Assembly: GCA_958496175.1 (NCBI GenBank)
Contig: OY292279.1
Location: forward strand, 22,010,001-22,074,000
Length of the DNA: 64,000 bases
Source of the DNA: Sisyra terminalis
Lineage: Eukaryota > Arthropoda > Insecta > Neuroptera > Sisyridae
Reading direction: 5' to 3'
Shown: positions 33,480 through 46,165 of the stretch, piece after piece
Layout of the letters: each line of letters starts with the position of its first letter
Position numbering within the stretch: the stretch's first letter is position 1
Program-made: the position numbers and the translations under genes
Notes under the pieces: model-generated
Seen by the model: the letters and a program-made list of their open reading frames with translations, nothing else
What the model was told of the DNA's origin: nothing
Databases searched by the model: none

Positions 33480-36330
33480 TAATCTAGGTCTTCTTGCAAT
33501 ATCCCGTAAATAACTTTTTTCTCTGATGAAATTGCTTTATATCCTGTCTCTTATGTTCTTATGTCTTTTTGTTCATAATGCCCTTAGTATCCATACTTCC
33601 AGTGCTCAGAGCAATTTTTAGTAGTTGAATTATTAGGTCTAATATCAGCGGCGAAAAATAACGTTGGTATAGCACTTATTTTCTTTTGTTTTAATAGCGT
33701 TGTTTTTTCAAATTAGATAACAATTACTTTGTTTTTCCAGAAAAAATAGCATAGTATCACAGCCAAATCGTATGGTTTTATTAACTTCAGCGAATTTCAT
33801 CTCTTAAGTTTCTAGATCTGGAAAGATTTACTCCTTCATAGTTGAATTTCATCACTTGAAAAATTATTTTTACATAAACAGCTAATTTGAGTCTAATGAA
33901 TTCTTCGGGATTAACGATTATTTGAGTTTTTCTGTAGAGATATAATAGATAAAGGGCCATATTATATTTTTCCATAATTAGTTTAAATTTCTCTAGCAAC
34001 CGCTGTAGATTGTCTTAATTTTCTGCAATCAGGGCTACACGTTTGTATAACAAAAGATGTTCAAATAGCTTTTTCCCATTTTGAAACCAACATTAAATTA
34101 ATTAACCTTGTTTACTATTTAATTCATCCAATTTTAAAAAGATTCCGATTCAAATTGTCTTCTTTTCCATTCTATATTTCAACTTTTTGAGTAGGGAAAC
34201 TTTCCATCTCTATTCACGTTGTATGCAAGACTTGAATTTTTTAATAAATTCTATATACGTAGAGACGAAATTTTTTTTCTTCTTAGATATCAATCACGTC
34301 TTGAAAGTATAATATGGAAATGAGAATATTAAAATTGAAATTTTGAAATAAAGAAAAGCAAAAAAAATCAACTGGACTAAATAGTATAAAAACGACAAAA
34401 TATATAGAAGGGTTTAAATATAACGAAGGAATTAAAGAAGGGCTTTTGATAATACGACAGGAGAATAAGAGGAGCTCCAAATGTTACAAAAAAATGTTAC
34501 AAAAATTAAGTGGAATAACCCAAGAAAAAAGGAAGACAGAATCCTGAAATTGTTGAAAAGAAAATGGATCACCACAATGTGAAGAGCTTCATCAGAGACC
34601 GGAATAATAATTATAATATATAGTACATAAATCAAGATCAACCATTAAAACTTTTGAAAGCTCATTAGAAATATTAAAAACAAAAAAAAAGTAGACAACA
34701 GTCGCTTAAAACAAAGTTACAAAGGGGCTAATAATTTGAAGAACTTGAGGAGTTTTCATTAATATGCAAATTAGATACATTCAATCGTTTTAATACAGCT
34801 TAAAACCTACTTTTCACTAGGATAAGAATTCTGGAATGAGTATAAACGTAACAAATTGATTTATCTCACAAATATTAAACAATAGAAGCTAATTGTTCTG
34901 CTAATTACACGCGAAACTCTTTTATTTTATTCACGTTATTTTTAACCACCTATTCATTATATTTTAATTTTAAATAGTTTGTTTACCATAAACAATAGCG
35001 GAATAGTAAACTCTGAACAAAAATAAACTCGTGAAACTAAAAGTTAGCGGTATTACTTGTATGAAAAGTTATCGTAAATTGCACTCACTATTTTATAAAC
35101 TTCCTTTTCAAAGTTTAAAATAATAATTTTCAATTTTAAATGACGTACTTTCATGGCTTTCGTATTATTATAAAAAAAATCAATAATGAAACCAGAACTT
35201 TAGATAATTCTTCTCCATTGTTAATTTTAATTGTTTTTTTTATATAATTGACATTTTGATTTTATACCTAGACAGGGAAAATAATAATAGTAATTATAAA
35301 TAAAATAATAATTACAATTAATTATAATATTCATCAATATTTTTATCGATTTTCAAAACTTTACATTGGATCCTTTTGCTTCAATTTCGCAAAGATCATT
35401 ACAGCTGAGTTCCATTTTTGATTATATTATGATTAATATTCAAAAGATGATTCCTTATTTTTTCTAGACCTCAAGTCTTCTATGTTGAAATAAAATTCTC
35501 ATTCGAGAAATAAATAGAAAAAGTATAATATATAATACAATTTATTTTTATCTTGCGTCTAGACATAAGTAATTCTTAATTAAAATGGTATTAAATTTCA
35601 TGTAGACTATTCTCTGCTATACGTAGGCGACAAGGATTTTTGCTAGAATTTCTCAAATGACATTTGACTTTCGTTTCACAAAAGAAAGTGAGTATCTATA
35701 CAGATGGACACACGTAAGAAGTTATCCTTATTTGTAAAAGTCTATGATATATTAAAAGTCTATAAATATTTCTTCTTGTTAGGGTGCCGCCTCATTTCTG
35801 AGGTTGGTAATCATCATATTAATCTTAATCATATTGACAGCAGCTTTGAAGAGTTGCACTACGGTACAATCTTACCAGTTTCTGAAGTTTCGAAGCCAGG
35901 ACATTCTTCCCCTTCCTGTAAACTGCTTTTAAACTATTTTCCTTTGAATAATGTTCTGGTGAATTGGGTATCCCTTCCTTTCATTTTATGTTCTAGATAT
36001 TGCAGCTTCTTTATTTTTCACTTATAGAAATATCTCGCAAATCAAATAATAAAGAGTGCATATTTGACACTTGTGGTATTGACCGTAATTACTTTAAAGG
36101 GTTAAAATATCAATTTTGTTTAATTATAAATTTCCAAGTTAAGAAATTTTGATATAAAGACTAAAAAATATTACGTGTCAAGCTATATATTTCAGGTTTT
36201 CAATTATGTTTTATTTTTAGGGTCCTGTTACTTAAAAGAATAAAAAAAATTCTAATTGAATCATTTTGTTGTTCACATGCTGGTTTATCGGTTAAGAATT
36301 ATGTGTCATGGATCTTTTTCTCAGGAATCC
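33480..36330. other. Intronic AT-rich stretch, nothing recognised
   Basis: Only short unrelated ORFs and low-complexity AT tracts (such as 35280-35340) are present. Confidence 0.4.
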
Positions 36331-36338
36331 ATAAGACT

Positions 36339-37460
36339 ATAAGGTTGAAATTGATTAACGATTTTCTAATATTATGAAAACCAAACTCTTAGGAAAACTC
36401 AATCGAAAATTACGACCAATTAAATCACAATTTGTGTAAAGCACAAGTTTATGAAAATATTTGAGAATAAAACGTTTTACCTAGTGTGTTATGAAAAAAG
36501 AATATAACCTTATCTAAAATGTGTCCTTATTACTTGTTTTCATAAGGATCTCCGAGAAGTTGGATTCCAAAATTTGGGTTTTGTCTTCCTTAATTTTGCG
36601 ACATAAACTCTGGAAAATTACCCTAACTAGACGTTATTGTGTCAAAAAAATCCCCAAAAAAAAGCTCCACAAACTTTCCGATCCTAAATTCCAGAATTGC
36701 AAAATTTCATCACTAAACCTCTTCTAGAAAAGTTCAGAAATTGCTAGTTTTTTTAAGCATCGGTGTAGTTTGACTAAAAAAATCCAAAATTTTCTATGTT
36801 TAGTTTTTAGTAACATCAAAAAACATATAGGACAGTATTTCTTAACCAGGGGTGTAATAGAAACCCCTAATGGTATCGGAATTTCGGGGTTCGAATTCTT
36901 CTACAATTTTTAGATTAAGGGCTTTCACGGTCGGTCTTATTCAAAATACAACTCTTTATTGAAAAGGTTATGGCTTTCGGATCAAAAGCCATGTTAAAAG
37001 ATTGACTCTGTCGCCAATATTTCGCAACCTCTCCGGGTCGCATCTTTAGGGCGTTACTGCTTCGAAAACATCTTCGACGATTTTTTAGGCTTTCTCGGAT
37101 TTTTCCTAACGCATTAACGACTATCTGGGCTGATTTTTGTGAAGCAAACTCGAAGAGAACAGAAACCCTATTTTTGGGATTCAATTTCACGGAAAATATC
37201 AATGCGACTGGTGGCCGAGTGGTCGAGAAGACCGCTCTAATATTGGAAGGTGTTGGCTTCGAATCTCGTATCAAGAAATTTTTTGATATTCCTGGTATAC
37301 GGAATTTTTTAACTCTAGAGTCGTTAAGGACTTTAGTAGTTATAAAGTTAAGTTTCGAATATTTTCATAAAGTATTTTTCGCAATTATGTACTTGAAATT
37401 AGCTGATATGCTGCACTTCATGTAGCACATAGAAAGACAATAAAAATTCAAATTCGTACA
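36339..37460 (+). repeat. 1.1-kb dispersed duplicated segment, copy A
   Basis: From ATAAGGTTGAAATTGATTAA through CCAAACTCTTAGGAAAACTC, GAGAATAAAACGTTTTA, GGTATCGGAATTTCG and GAAGAGAACAGAAACCCTAT to a SINE and CACATAGAAAGACAATAAAA, the same landmarks recur in the same order at 39849-40835. Copy A has an extra segment of about 150 bp (about 36915-37065). The shared SINE shows that the duplication followed SINE insertion, or that the SINE is part of a larger element. Confidence 0.8.
37205..37350 (+). repeat. tRNA-derived SINE, copy 5
   Basis: TGGTGGCCGAGTGGTCGAGA (A box), then GGCTTCGAATCTCGTATC (B box close to GGTTCGAATCC), then CTCTAGAGTCGTTAAGGACT and AGTAGTTATAAAG. The ORFs at 36915-37425 overlapping it are not genes. 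Confidence 0.83.
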
Positions 37461-37784
37461 CTTTGGAAATAAAAGTATTACATGCTTTAAGGTATAAGTG
37501 TATGTTTGCCTTACACCTGATGACGTCATCTGTGCAAGTTATAAAAAGAAATAGGAAAATAGAAAAACACAATGAAATGACTAATTTTCAAACTCTATCC
37601 TTAAGGATTATGTGAAAGAAAATAAAACAGGTTATTAAAACCGGAAAGTAAAAATTAGGGTCAAGAGTTCTTGAATAATCTGTAAATCGATTTTATCGCA
37701 AATCATAAACAGTTCTTCTAAACAATGCTATAAACATTGGAACATCAGGAAAATAATAATTATTTTTAACATTGATAAATATTT

Positions 37785-38055
37785 TATTTATTTCCGAGTT
37801 ACAATTAATTGATGAATAATAATTTATGTCTTATGACTAAATTTCTTCTTTATTACGACGCGTTTTAACAGTTTTTGACTGTCATTATCAGATAATGATT
37901 ATTTTGTAATTTGTGAATAAATTTCATATAGGTTATTTGTAATAAATTTGTTTACAACTGTTGAAACTGTTGTAAAAAAACTGTTGAAACGCGTCGTAAT
38001 AAAGAAGAAATTGAGTCATAAGACATATATTATTATTCATTAATTATTTTTAATA
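37785..38055. repeat. Palindromic repeat family, copy 2 (hammerhead decayed)
   Basis: Left and right arms carry the family ends (TTATTATTCAT-type outer sequence, TCTTCTTTATTACGACGCG). On the minus strand the left arm reads CTGATAA and AAAA instead of CTGATGA and GAAA. The right arm keeps TTGAAACGCGTCGTAATAAA but has lost the CUGAUGA half. Neither should cleave. Confidence 0.75.
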
Positions 38056-38059
38056 AAGT

Positions 38060-39845
38060 AATAATATATTAAATAATAGCAGAATTTGAATGATATAGAA
38101 ACTTAAAAAAAAAAAATGGGTTAACGGTTAACTCACTGAAAACATATTGATTTTATTCAGCTATCGTCATTTCCCAAATGTTGGGTTTTTCATCATAATA
38201 AACTCTTAATGAAGAATTAAATTCCTCTATGAAATTTTTTCTTGATATTTATATTTAATAACAAACACCAGTGTCTAAAAATTGAGTTGACTATTGAAAC
38301 TTATTTTGGTGGAAAAATAAATCATATTCGGAATATAAACTGGTAAGAATTTTCAAGACGTGCATCCCATGATGGACAAATTATCTTCATATCTGCAATA
38401 TTATACAGAACTCTTGACTTGTATTTGTCCTTTTTTTTAAAAGACAAACAAGCACAGTAGGTGCTCAAATTTCATTTTTATTTTTTTTAACAAAATACTA
38501 AAATGATTGTCTCATTTAAACCACTTTTAATGTAATGGCTGTTGTTTATTGTTATAAATGTTTTTGAAAGCATAAGTAGGATGTTTGAGATAATGGAAAA
38601 TATTTGTGTTAAAGTGAAAAAAAAGAACGGAAAAAGTATTTCATTTTACGTCAGTCAGCCAATTTCCACAAAAATCTTATAACCACGATATTCTGTCACG
38701 TAGACGAAATCGTGGGTAACTAACAAGCATTTTGACATAAAAATATTGTGTGATATTAAGTTATGAAAAATGAAGTATATAATTATCATACCACTGCTAT
38801 AAATATGATAATATTTTATTATATTTATGTTGTGTCGTCTAGTTTTCAACTTTCTTCACACATCATTGTTGTCGGATACAAATGTTCATATTTTCTAAGT
38901 TATATGAATTGTTAAGTTGTCGCCAACTTAACTTACTAACTAACTAACTAACAAGTAACTCCACAACACAACAAACTGTTTTGAATGGTTTCATGCAGAT
39001 TATAAGTTATACAGCTCGACTTTTCACTCATTCCGCTATTCCTTCAGTCTAAAATGGAACATTCTTTTCAACCCAACAGCGTATCATACACACGAAAATG
39101 ATAAATGTTATCCTCGAAAATATAAATGGACGAAATAATTAATTATTTGAAAAAAGATTCACGTCTTTTTGCTGCTCGCTTATTGAAACGTTGATGTTCC
39201 AGCTTTATATACATTTCAATGCTTTTAAACTAACATTTGTAGGTTCACAAATAACCACCATTTTTTATAAGTGTGTGGAAAATAAAAGCGCTCAATTTTC
39301 GTTTCCCTTAACTTCATTTTGTTCTGTTCACACATTTATTATATAAGTATTGTAACTCATGTGCTAAAAGATTTATTATAATAAAAGTTTATGGAAATCT
39401 TACAAATGGTACCAACTAACATCATCTAGTCTGTTAATATATGAGGCAACTTTCTTTGTAGTTAGCACTTACTCAAATCCACCCATTTTTCTAAGCTGTC
39501 TTTGTGCTTTTATTTTAAACATAAAAAAATTTATTAGCTAGAGAACAAAAGAAAATGGTAGATTAATGTGGAAAATTCGATTGAAACAAAACGAATCTGG
39601 TTTGTTTCAAACTTATAATTTTATGGAAAAATTATGGCGATAAATTTAATACTTAACAAGATGATAATTTTCTTTCACATAAAAATTTAATTTCGGAATT
39701 TCAGTAACTAACATTATCGCTGCATTTTCATTAATTACTAAAATATGAATTATAAAATCGTAATTTAACTTAATTATACCAGAAGTGCGTTTTTTTAAAA
39801 AAGATTAAATTTTATATATATTTGAATTTGTGTCTACTTTCTGGG
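38060..39845. other. Intronic stretch, nothing beyond microsatellite
   Basis: An (ACTA)n-like tract (about 38933-38954) is present. No gene or repeat copy was recognised. Confidence 0.4.
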
Positions 39846-39848
39846 CAA

Positions 39849-40835
39849 ATATAAGGTTGATATTGATTAACTATTGGTTAACGATTTCCTAATATTATGA
39901 ATACCAAACTCTTAGGAAAACTCAATTGAAAATTATAATCAATTACATCACAATTTTAACACTTTCAAATTAATAAAAGCCTATGAGATGTTTAAATTTG
40001 GAGTAGGAACATAAAATTTAGCAAAAAGCGAAATAACAAAGTTGTATAGCACAAATATATGAAAATGTTTGAGAATAAAACGTTTTAAGCTGTATATAAC
40101 AAAAAAAAAACAATTATAACCTCACCAAAAATGTGCACTTGTAACTTGTAAAATCAAAACATCTTCGAGAAGTTCGACTCCAAAATTAAGGGTTCTAATT
40201 ACTTCTATTTTACGATACGAACCCCGGAAAATTATCCTTATTCCAGCTAAAAATTATTCGATCAAAACAATCCCAAAAAAGCTCGACAAACTTACCGATC
40301 TAGGGCTGTATTTCTAATCGGGAGTGTAATAGAAACCCCTAACGGTATCGGAATTTCGAATTATGGATTCTTCGACGATTTTTTGGGCTTTCTTGGATTT
40401 TTCCTTAACGCATTAATGTCTATCAGAGCTGATTTTTCGAAGTTTGTGACGCAAAATCGAAGAGAACAGAAACCCTATTTTTGGGGTTTAATTTCAGGGA
40501 AAATATCAATGCAACTAATGGCCGAGAAGTCAAGAAGACCGTTCCAAAACGGGTAGGTGTTAGCTTTGAATCTCGTATCGAGTAAATTTTTGATATTTCT
40601 GATAAACGGATTTTATTAACCCTAGAGTCATTAAGGACTTTAGTAGTTATAAAATGATGGTAAATAACAATGAAAAAACATCTAATTTACAATTTGAACA
40701 ATCGTTTGGTGGAACACTGTAAATTTTGAATATTCTCATAAAGTATTTTCCACAATTATGTACATGAAATTAGCTAATGTCCTACACTTCAATTTTGTGG
40801 CACACAGAAAGGCAACAAAAAGTCAAATTCGGCAA
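39849..40835 (+). repeat. 1-kb dispersed duplicated segment, copy B
   Basis: Colinear with copy A at 36.34-37.46 kb. Shared landmarks are ATAAGGTTGATATTGATTAA, CCAAACTCTTAGGAAAACTC, TAGAAACCCCTAACGGTATC and AATTATGTACATGAAATTAG, ending near GGCACACAGAAAGGCAACAA. It contains a SINE at the same internal place. Confidence 0.8.
40508..40675 (+). repeat. tRNA-derived SINE, copy 6
   Basis: AATGGCCGAGAAGTCAAGA (A box), AGCTTTGAATCTCGTATCGA (B-box region), CCCTAGAGTCATTAAGGACT and GGTAAATAACAAT. It sits at the position equivalent to copy 5 within the duplicated segment. Confidence 0.83.
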
Positions 40836-41149
40836 AAAGTACCCGGAATTTTAAGAAATAATACGTTAAATTTAAAATTGACTAATTATTTTTATTATCT
40901 CCTTCAAAATACTCGCCATCAGTGGCTACATATTTATGCCAACGCTTAATTCAATTTTCCATACATTTTCTATGCCCCCCTAAAGAATTGAAGGAAATTT
41001 TATTTTATTTATAAGTTGTTTGTTGATAACTTTTTCTATATTTTCTTGATTAAGAATTAACGGTGGTCAAGGGAATGAAAAGTTGTTCTTATTAATTGAA
41101 AAGAAATACCTTGATTTGTATCAGGTAACACAGTTATCTGTGATACCAG

Positions 41150-42270
41150 GCAATTGATCTTTGGTGACGTTTAATTAGCTGGAGAAGTCGAAATTCATTT
41201 CTCGGTCTATTTTTATTTGTTCTTTGCGGTTATGTAACAACATGGAGCTCTTGAGGAAGATTCCTTTTGAGTCTCTATTGATTTATAATTTTCCCCAAAC
41301 TTAGTTCTACTGCACTAGGAAAATTTTCTAGGCCGTTAAGATTATTCCTTGTAAGTCCAGTTAGGAATTATTTTATGTATGGGATGTTCATTTCGTGATG
41401 AATTTGGTTGTTTCTCACATACCATGGAGCTTTAGAGATGATTCTCAAGACTCTATTTTAAAAAACTAGTAGGCAATTGAAATTTTTCTTTCAGGATGGA
41501 AGCCAAACAACGCAAAAGTATATGAGAAGTGGCCTAATGACTGATTTGTACGACACCATTGAATATTCCATACTTAGACAAGACCTTCTGTTAATAAAAG
41601 GGTAGAGTTGGATGATGCGAGTGTTTGCTTTTTTGATTTTACTTGAAATATGACATTTCTAGGATAATTCTGAGTCCCAAAGTATACCCAAATATTTAAC
41701 AGACGTCTTTGTTTCACTCCAAGAAATTTTCATGTGGTCTAATACGATAGGGTCCAGTTGAATGGAGAAGCGCCTTGGAGAGAAAATTTTATCAACTCTT
41801 TTGGAAGGATTTTAAAAAAATTTCCAACTACTGAATCAGGTAGAAAGATGGTTGATAGACTGCTGGGTTTTCTGAACAATCCTTTGAAGATTATTGTCTA
41901 GGTAGATGATGGTAATATTATCTGCACACATCGTAGTTATGCAGTAGTCGGAAGTGTCGGAAGATCCGCAACGTAGAGGTTGAAAAGGGTGTTGGACCCA
42001 GTACTGATCCCTGAGGTACACTCGAAATAATAGAATTTTTCTCTGATTGATCATTTGTTTTGATTTGGAAGAAGCGGCCGCTTAAAAACGAAGAGATAAT
42101 GCTAAATAAATACTCTGGATTATGGTACTTTGAAGCTTTTTTAGTAGCCTTTGGTGCTAAATTCGATCGAATGCTTACGTCGCATCTAAGAACAGAGCTT
42201 AGGAGATTCTTTTCTCTCAAACCCTTTTCAATTACTTTTAAAATTAAAAATTTCAGAAAAAGGATCATTC
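41150..42270 (-). pseudogene. Jockey/CR1-type LINE fragment, RT palm to C-terminus
   Basis: From 42270 downward the minus strand reads ISSFLSGRFFQIK, then SSVPQGSVLGPTPF (palm motif before the catalytic box), then YNYDVCR, where the YADD-like box has decayed. Further on there are pieces matching the fragment at 20.9-21.45 kb: VKYLGIL-like, APWYVRNNQIHHEMNIPY-like and LENFPSAVELSLG-like. DNA identity between the two fragments is obvious (for example TTCATTTCGTGATGAATTTG in both). Frameshifts and stops throughout. Confidence 0.85.
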
Positions 42271-42274
42271 AACA

Positions 42275-43815
42275 AAATGAAATCAAATATGGCTTATTTT
42301 TAATAATAACAATTATAATTAATAGTAACTTAAATGACAATTTCTTTGAAAAAAAAACAACCGAAATGAAGAAAATACTTAACTATTTTAGCTTTTTACT
42401 TTACCTTTCCTCAAACTTCATTTAAGTTTCCAATAGTTTTCCCACAAAATAAATAAAATGAAAAGCCAAGGTCTAAATTAGTTGAAACTTCAACATTCAC
42501 GCTCGTCTAAAAGGAAATTTTCTCAAATCTCGTATCACGAACATTAGGGACTATATACATCCATTTTCATTAGCAGATACAGTAGATAAGTGCAATCAAT
42601 GAGGAAAGATAATGAGTGTAAAGTGCATACAAGATTGAAAGTTCAATCAATCACTTGTAGTTAATCTAGAAAGTATCGTTCTAATTCCCAGTATGTTCAA
42701 GAAATCCTGAAGCGATTGATTTAAGTCTTTCATTAGTCGTTAAAATTTATCTTTTCATTTTCCTTGGAAAGAAAATCACTCATTGAGTTCTACTTTTATT
42801 GTTTGCATTCAATGGTTTTAGATTTGAACTGTAAAGACATATTGAAATAAAAACAAAAGTTTCCCGTCATCAAATAGTTCTATTGAAACCACAAACTATC
42901 AGCTATTGACTATCGTAATTTGATAACTTTGAAATGGTTAAAGTTGCAGGAGTTGCACAATCTTCAAACGATACGATACAAATAAATGAACTTTTCTATT
43001 TGTGTACTTGTAAAGAACTGTAAACTTGTAAAGCTCTGTTTCTAAATAAAAGTCAAGTATGATCATCAATGTCAAATAGAGTAATTTAAAAAGAATCTTC
43101 CAGCCATAATAATGTCGCTATATATTATACATTTTTAAGATAAGAATACTTAATTTAACAATCTTAAAAAGCTAAACGAGATTAAAAAGTTTTTTTTTTT
43201 TGAACTATTTTTTTGAATAATTTTATGTACTTTAATGTACCAATTGATTTTTTCTAAAAATATTCAGTCCAACGATGTTTTTAACTAAATTTTTTACTTG
43301 GCAAATACAAAATGTAAAAATAAATAGTACATTCTAATTAAGACGTCTTTATTATTGACGTTAATAACAACATTTACATTTATTCTGATTAAATAACATT
43401 GAAAACTTTATTTCTTAAAAATACACTCTTTTTCGCATATAAAATATTTTTTTTAATTTGGTTTTCTAAACTTTAAAATTTTAGAGCTTTAGTTATAGAA
43501 TTTATGAATTCATACTTACTTATCTGAAAGTGCGTGGAATTTCCAGAAAATCAGTGTTTGCAAATTAATATTGGGTTGCAATCAGGGTAAAAAACTATAC
43601 CTTTCTTAGGTAGTAATCGGTTGGATAGCAAATCGGTATAAACGGGACAGTATTGCCGATAGTGTAATTCGGTAGTTAGTTGATACAAATGATAATCGCT
43701 TTTAGTGTGAAAAGAAAAGTTTATATTCCAATGATCGCCAATTTTACTTAAACGCATATTGCGCAGCAGCAGCAGCTTACAATTTATAACTCATTGGCTT
43801 GCTTTGAATTACCCA
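42275..43815. other. Intronic stretch, no feature seen
   Basis: A (CAG)n-like run GCAGCAGCAGCAGC lies near 43767. The 68-codon minus ORF 43551-43757 is not needed to join the flanking CSGALNACT exons and its sequence does not match the family. Confidence 0.45.
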
Positions 43816-43819
43816 TATA

Positions 43820-44116
43820 CTGTATGATCAAAAGTCTTCCGTAATAGTAGAATGAAGAAAAACCGGCTCAAGTCCTAGTAATATCTGGCAACGTTGCATT
43901 ATCTTTTTTGGTTTTAATTTAATTCGGGAGTGAATTGGCCCATAAAGAAAACTTAGTCACAAAAGAGAAAATTATATCATATTTGAATAAAATTAATAAA
44001 AAAGTCGAGAATGGAATAAAAAACAAAGTAGAAAATGCAACGTCGCCAGATATTGTCAGGACTTAAGCCGGTTTTTCTTCATTCTATTATTACAAAGGAC
44101 AATTGATCATACAATG
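43820..44116. mobile_element. MITE with about 80-bp terminal inverted repeats
   Basis: Left arm 43821-43900 and right arm 44033-44116 are inverted copies with few differences. Both contain AGAATGAAGAAAAACCGGCT, AAGTCCT and AATATCTGGC...ACGTTGCATT, and both begin TGTATGATCAA. The spacer of about 130 bp has no coding capacity. The family is related to the interior of the element at 14.3-14.9 kb. Confidence 0.85.
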
Positions 44117-44512
44117 TATAGATAGTTTAAAGAAAAATAATGAGGTTTAAATTGATAACCATATATATGGTAATTTTTAAGTAGTTTCTTTAGCAAAAAT
44201 AACTCATAAAACATAAACAAAAAGAAAAACACCTATGGGCAGTTCACACGTGGTTGAAGTAAAACTTTCTAGAAAGGCCAACATCAAAATATTGAGACGA
44301 ATGTGAAATTTTATGAGTAGGATAATTGTATGGTTTATTTTACGTTTTATTTACATATACAGAAAAGTGCCTAGTGATCAAATAGAGGCATAGGGAGATT
44401 CCTCCACTGGGAGTGATCTCCATCACGTCAGCTACTGTCATCAAATCGGATTATAGGACCTAGATCCTGATGGTCGATTTATATATATTTATAAAAAAAA
44501 AAATACATATAT

Positions 44513-44611
44513 AAATTGGTAAAAAATATTCAGAGGACTAGGATCAAATAATAATCAGTTAAAAACTATTTATTACATGCGCCTAGTCCTCTGAATATTT
44601 TTTACCAATTT
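44513..44611. repeat. Perfect 30-bp inverted repeat with 39-bp loop
   Basis: Arms 44513-44542 and 44582-44611 are exact reverse complements (outer AAATTGGTAAAAAATATTCA, inner GAGGACTAGG). The structure would form a strong hairpin. It may be a recent small foldback element. Confidence 0.9.
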
Positions 44612-44619
44612 ATCATCAT

Positions 44620-46005
44620 ATTTGAAATCATACATTCATATTTGAAACCATTGTCAGAATTAATTTTAAATAAACTTTAATTTTAATGAAATTTCGTGAT
44701 TGAGGAAGAAATATGCAATAAGAAAATATTCAAATACTTACTAACATCATTTTCATTAGTTTGCACAGTCGAATCATTGCTAAACGTATAAGAACTATTA
44801 TTTTTCACATTTAATTACGCTTTTCGGCGTGCACGAAATTCACAAACACGCTCTGTTGAACCTTTTTGCCATCTTTGAAGTATTGTTTTCTTTACTTTTT
44901 TTTTTGGTACTCAAGACAATAATCCGTTTTCGACATACTTGAAAATTAACTTTATTGAAACAATTTAATGTTTATGCTAACAATTACAATAAACTACTTA
45001 ACACAGTTGATATTGGTCGCATTTCCAAGTATCGTAATACTCAGGCGCGCACATTCATAAGAAATACAAATATGTCCTACCTCATTCTCTCGCATAATAA
45101 ATCTTATAGACTTATATGTTTCTCCTTTTACTGTTGCTTTTTCGTTTCATGAAATTTCGTCACAACGATGCTAAAGAAGTTTTCACTCCATAAAATAAAT
45201 GAAAGCTCTGTACTATAATAGAGTATTATTTTGGGTATTTCTTGTAAGCTTAAGCCTCAAAGTAACTCGTTTTTTTAAGCGGTTACAATTACTCAAAATT
45301 TATGTGACTTTGCAATTAATTAAAAAAAGTAATTTTCTTTCATACATTTATTTATAAATAATCAGTTTTTATAATGTTTTTTAAAAAAATTGAGGTCATA
45401 CGTGCCCGAGGAACACTAAATATGAATTTCTGAGATATATTTATGATTAAGTTATAATTGTAAAATATTTAACAATAATGTTATTTATAAAATTAAAAAA
45501 TATATAAAAAGTATTCTGTTCAGAAAAAATCACCGATAACGCCTTACTAGAGTCGAAAATATTAACCACCACGTCTTTTGGAGCTTTCGCTTGCTTTTAC
45601 CACCCTGACTTTACATATAGATTATTCTTGTATGCAATTAAATGAAACAAAAAAGATTAATTGTAAGAAAGTCAAAAAAAATAACTTTTATAACTTTTAA
45701 ACGTTAAGTTATTGAAGAAACTATTCTATTAGAAACTCCGAATCGAAATTCTTCTAATCGTAGTTCCTAAGACTGGCCCCAATATACAGGGAGGTGCTTA
45801 AAAGAGGACTGCAATTTATAATTTTTTATAGATACCTCGATTATTTTGATACCTTGATACCCTGATACCTTGAATATTTCAATATTACCAAAAAATAAAA
45901 AATGCATTTCCAAATTTTGTTTGGATTTGATTTAAATGTTAAAATAGAGTCTTTGTTAACTGATAAACAAGTTATAATGGCTTTAAATGAGTAAACAAAC
46001 TAAAC
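44620..46005. other. Intronic stretch upstream of 46-kb exon
   Basis: No gene, RNA or repeat copy was recognised. Confidence 0.4.
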
Positions 46006-46009
46006 ATAC

Positions 46010-46165
46010 CATTAAATTGAAGTATTTGTAACTTTAAAGCTCGAATTTCAGCCATCAAGCGTTCCACTTCTTGACGATTCTCTTCATCTCTTTGTTGAAG
46101 AAGTTGTATGTATCCACTCGCCGACTGTTGGTCTTGAATTTGTTGCAAGTTTTGAGCCATTCCAC
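46010..46165 (-). CDS. CSGALNACT-type gene, coiled-coil stalk exon (5'-most seen)
   Basis: Donor GTATGT lies at 46009 onward and an acceptor-like TTTTTCCGTTTAG ends at 46166. The exon encodes MAQNLQQIQDQQ, then GYIQLLQQRDEENRQEVERL and EIRALKLQILQFN. This is a Gln/Glu/Leu-rich heptad region matching the stalk coiled coil that follows the membrane anchor in CSGALNACT1/2. It ends in phase 1, which fits the 25511 exon exactly. The reading frame stays open upstream of the Met (Gly) up to the acceptor. Met at 46160 is therefore likely internal and the membrane-anchor exon lies to the right. Confidence 0.82.

Larger units (their letters stand above)
10283..46165 (-). other. Gene span: chondroitin sulfate N-acetylgalactosaminyltransferase (CSGALNACT type)
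   Basis: Four minus-strand exons, 46165-46010, 25511-24251, 24194-24047 and 10510-10283, join in frame (phases 1, 2, 0). Counted from the internal Met at 46160 they give 595 codons plus TGA. Family members are type II Golgi enzymes that add GalNAc to start and extend chondroitin chains on the proteoglycan linker; vertebrate forms are about 530-540 aa. Visible in order: a coiled-coil stalk (residues about 1-48), a Ser/Gly/Asn-rich spacer (about 52-105), the CHGN catalytic domain with DVD at 398-400, GWGGED at 486-491, and a C-terminal block resembling EQYxxCxxSxAxNEASHxQLG. Introns are 20.5 kb, 56 bp and 13.5 kb. The transmembrane anchor exon was not found, so the gene probably extends past 46165. 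Confidence 0.88.

Noticed and set aside
43551..43757. Minus-strand 68-codon ORF between two CSGALNACT exons
   Set aside because: The 46010 and 25511 splice sites join directly in matching phase. The peptide does not resemble the family and lies in the intron.
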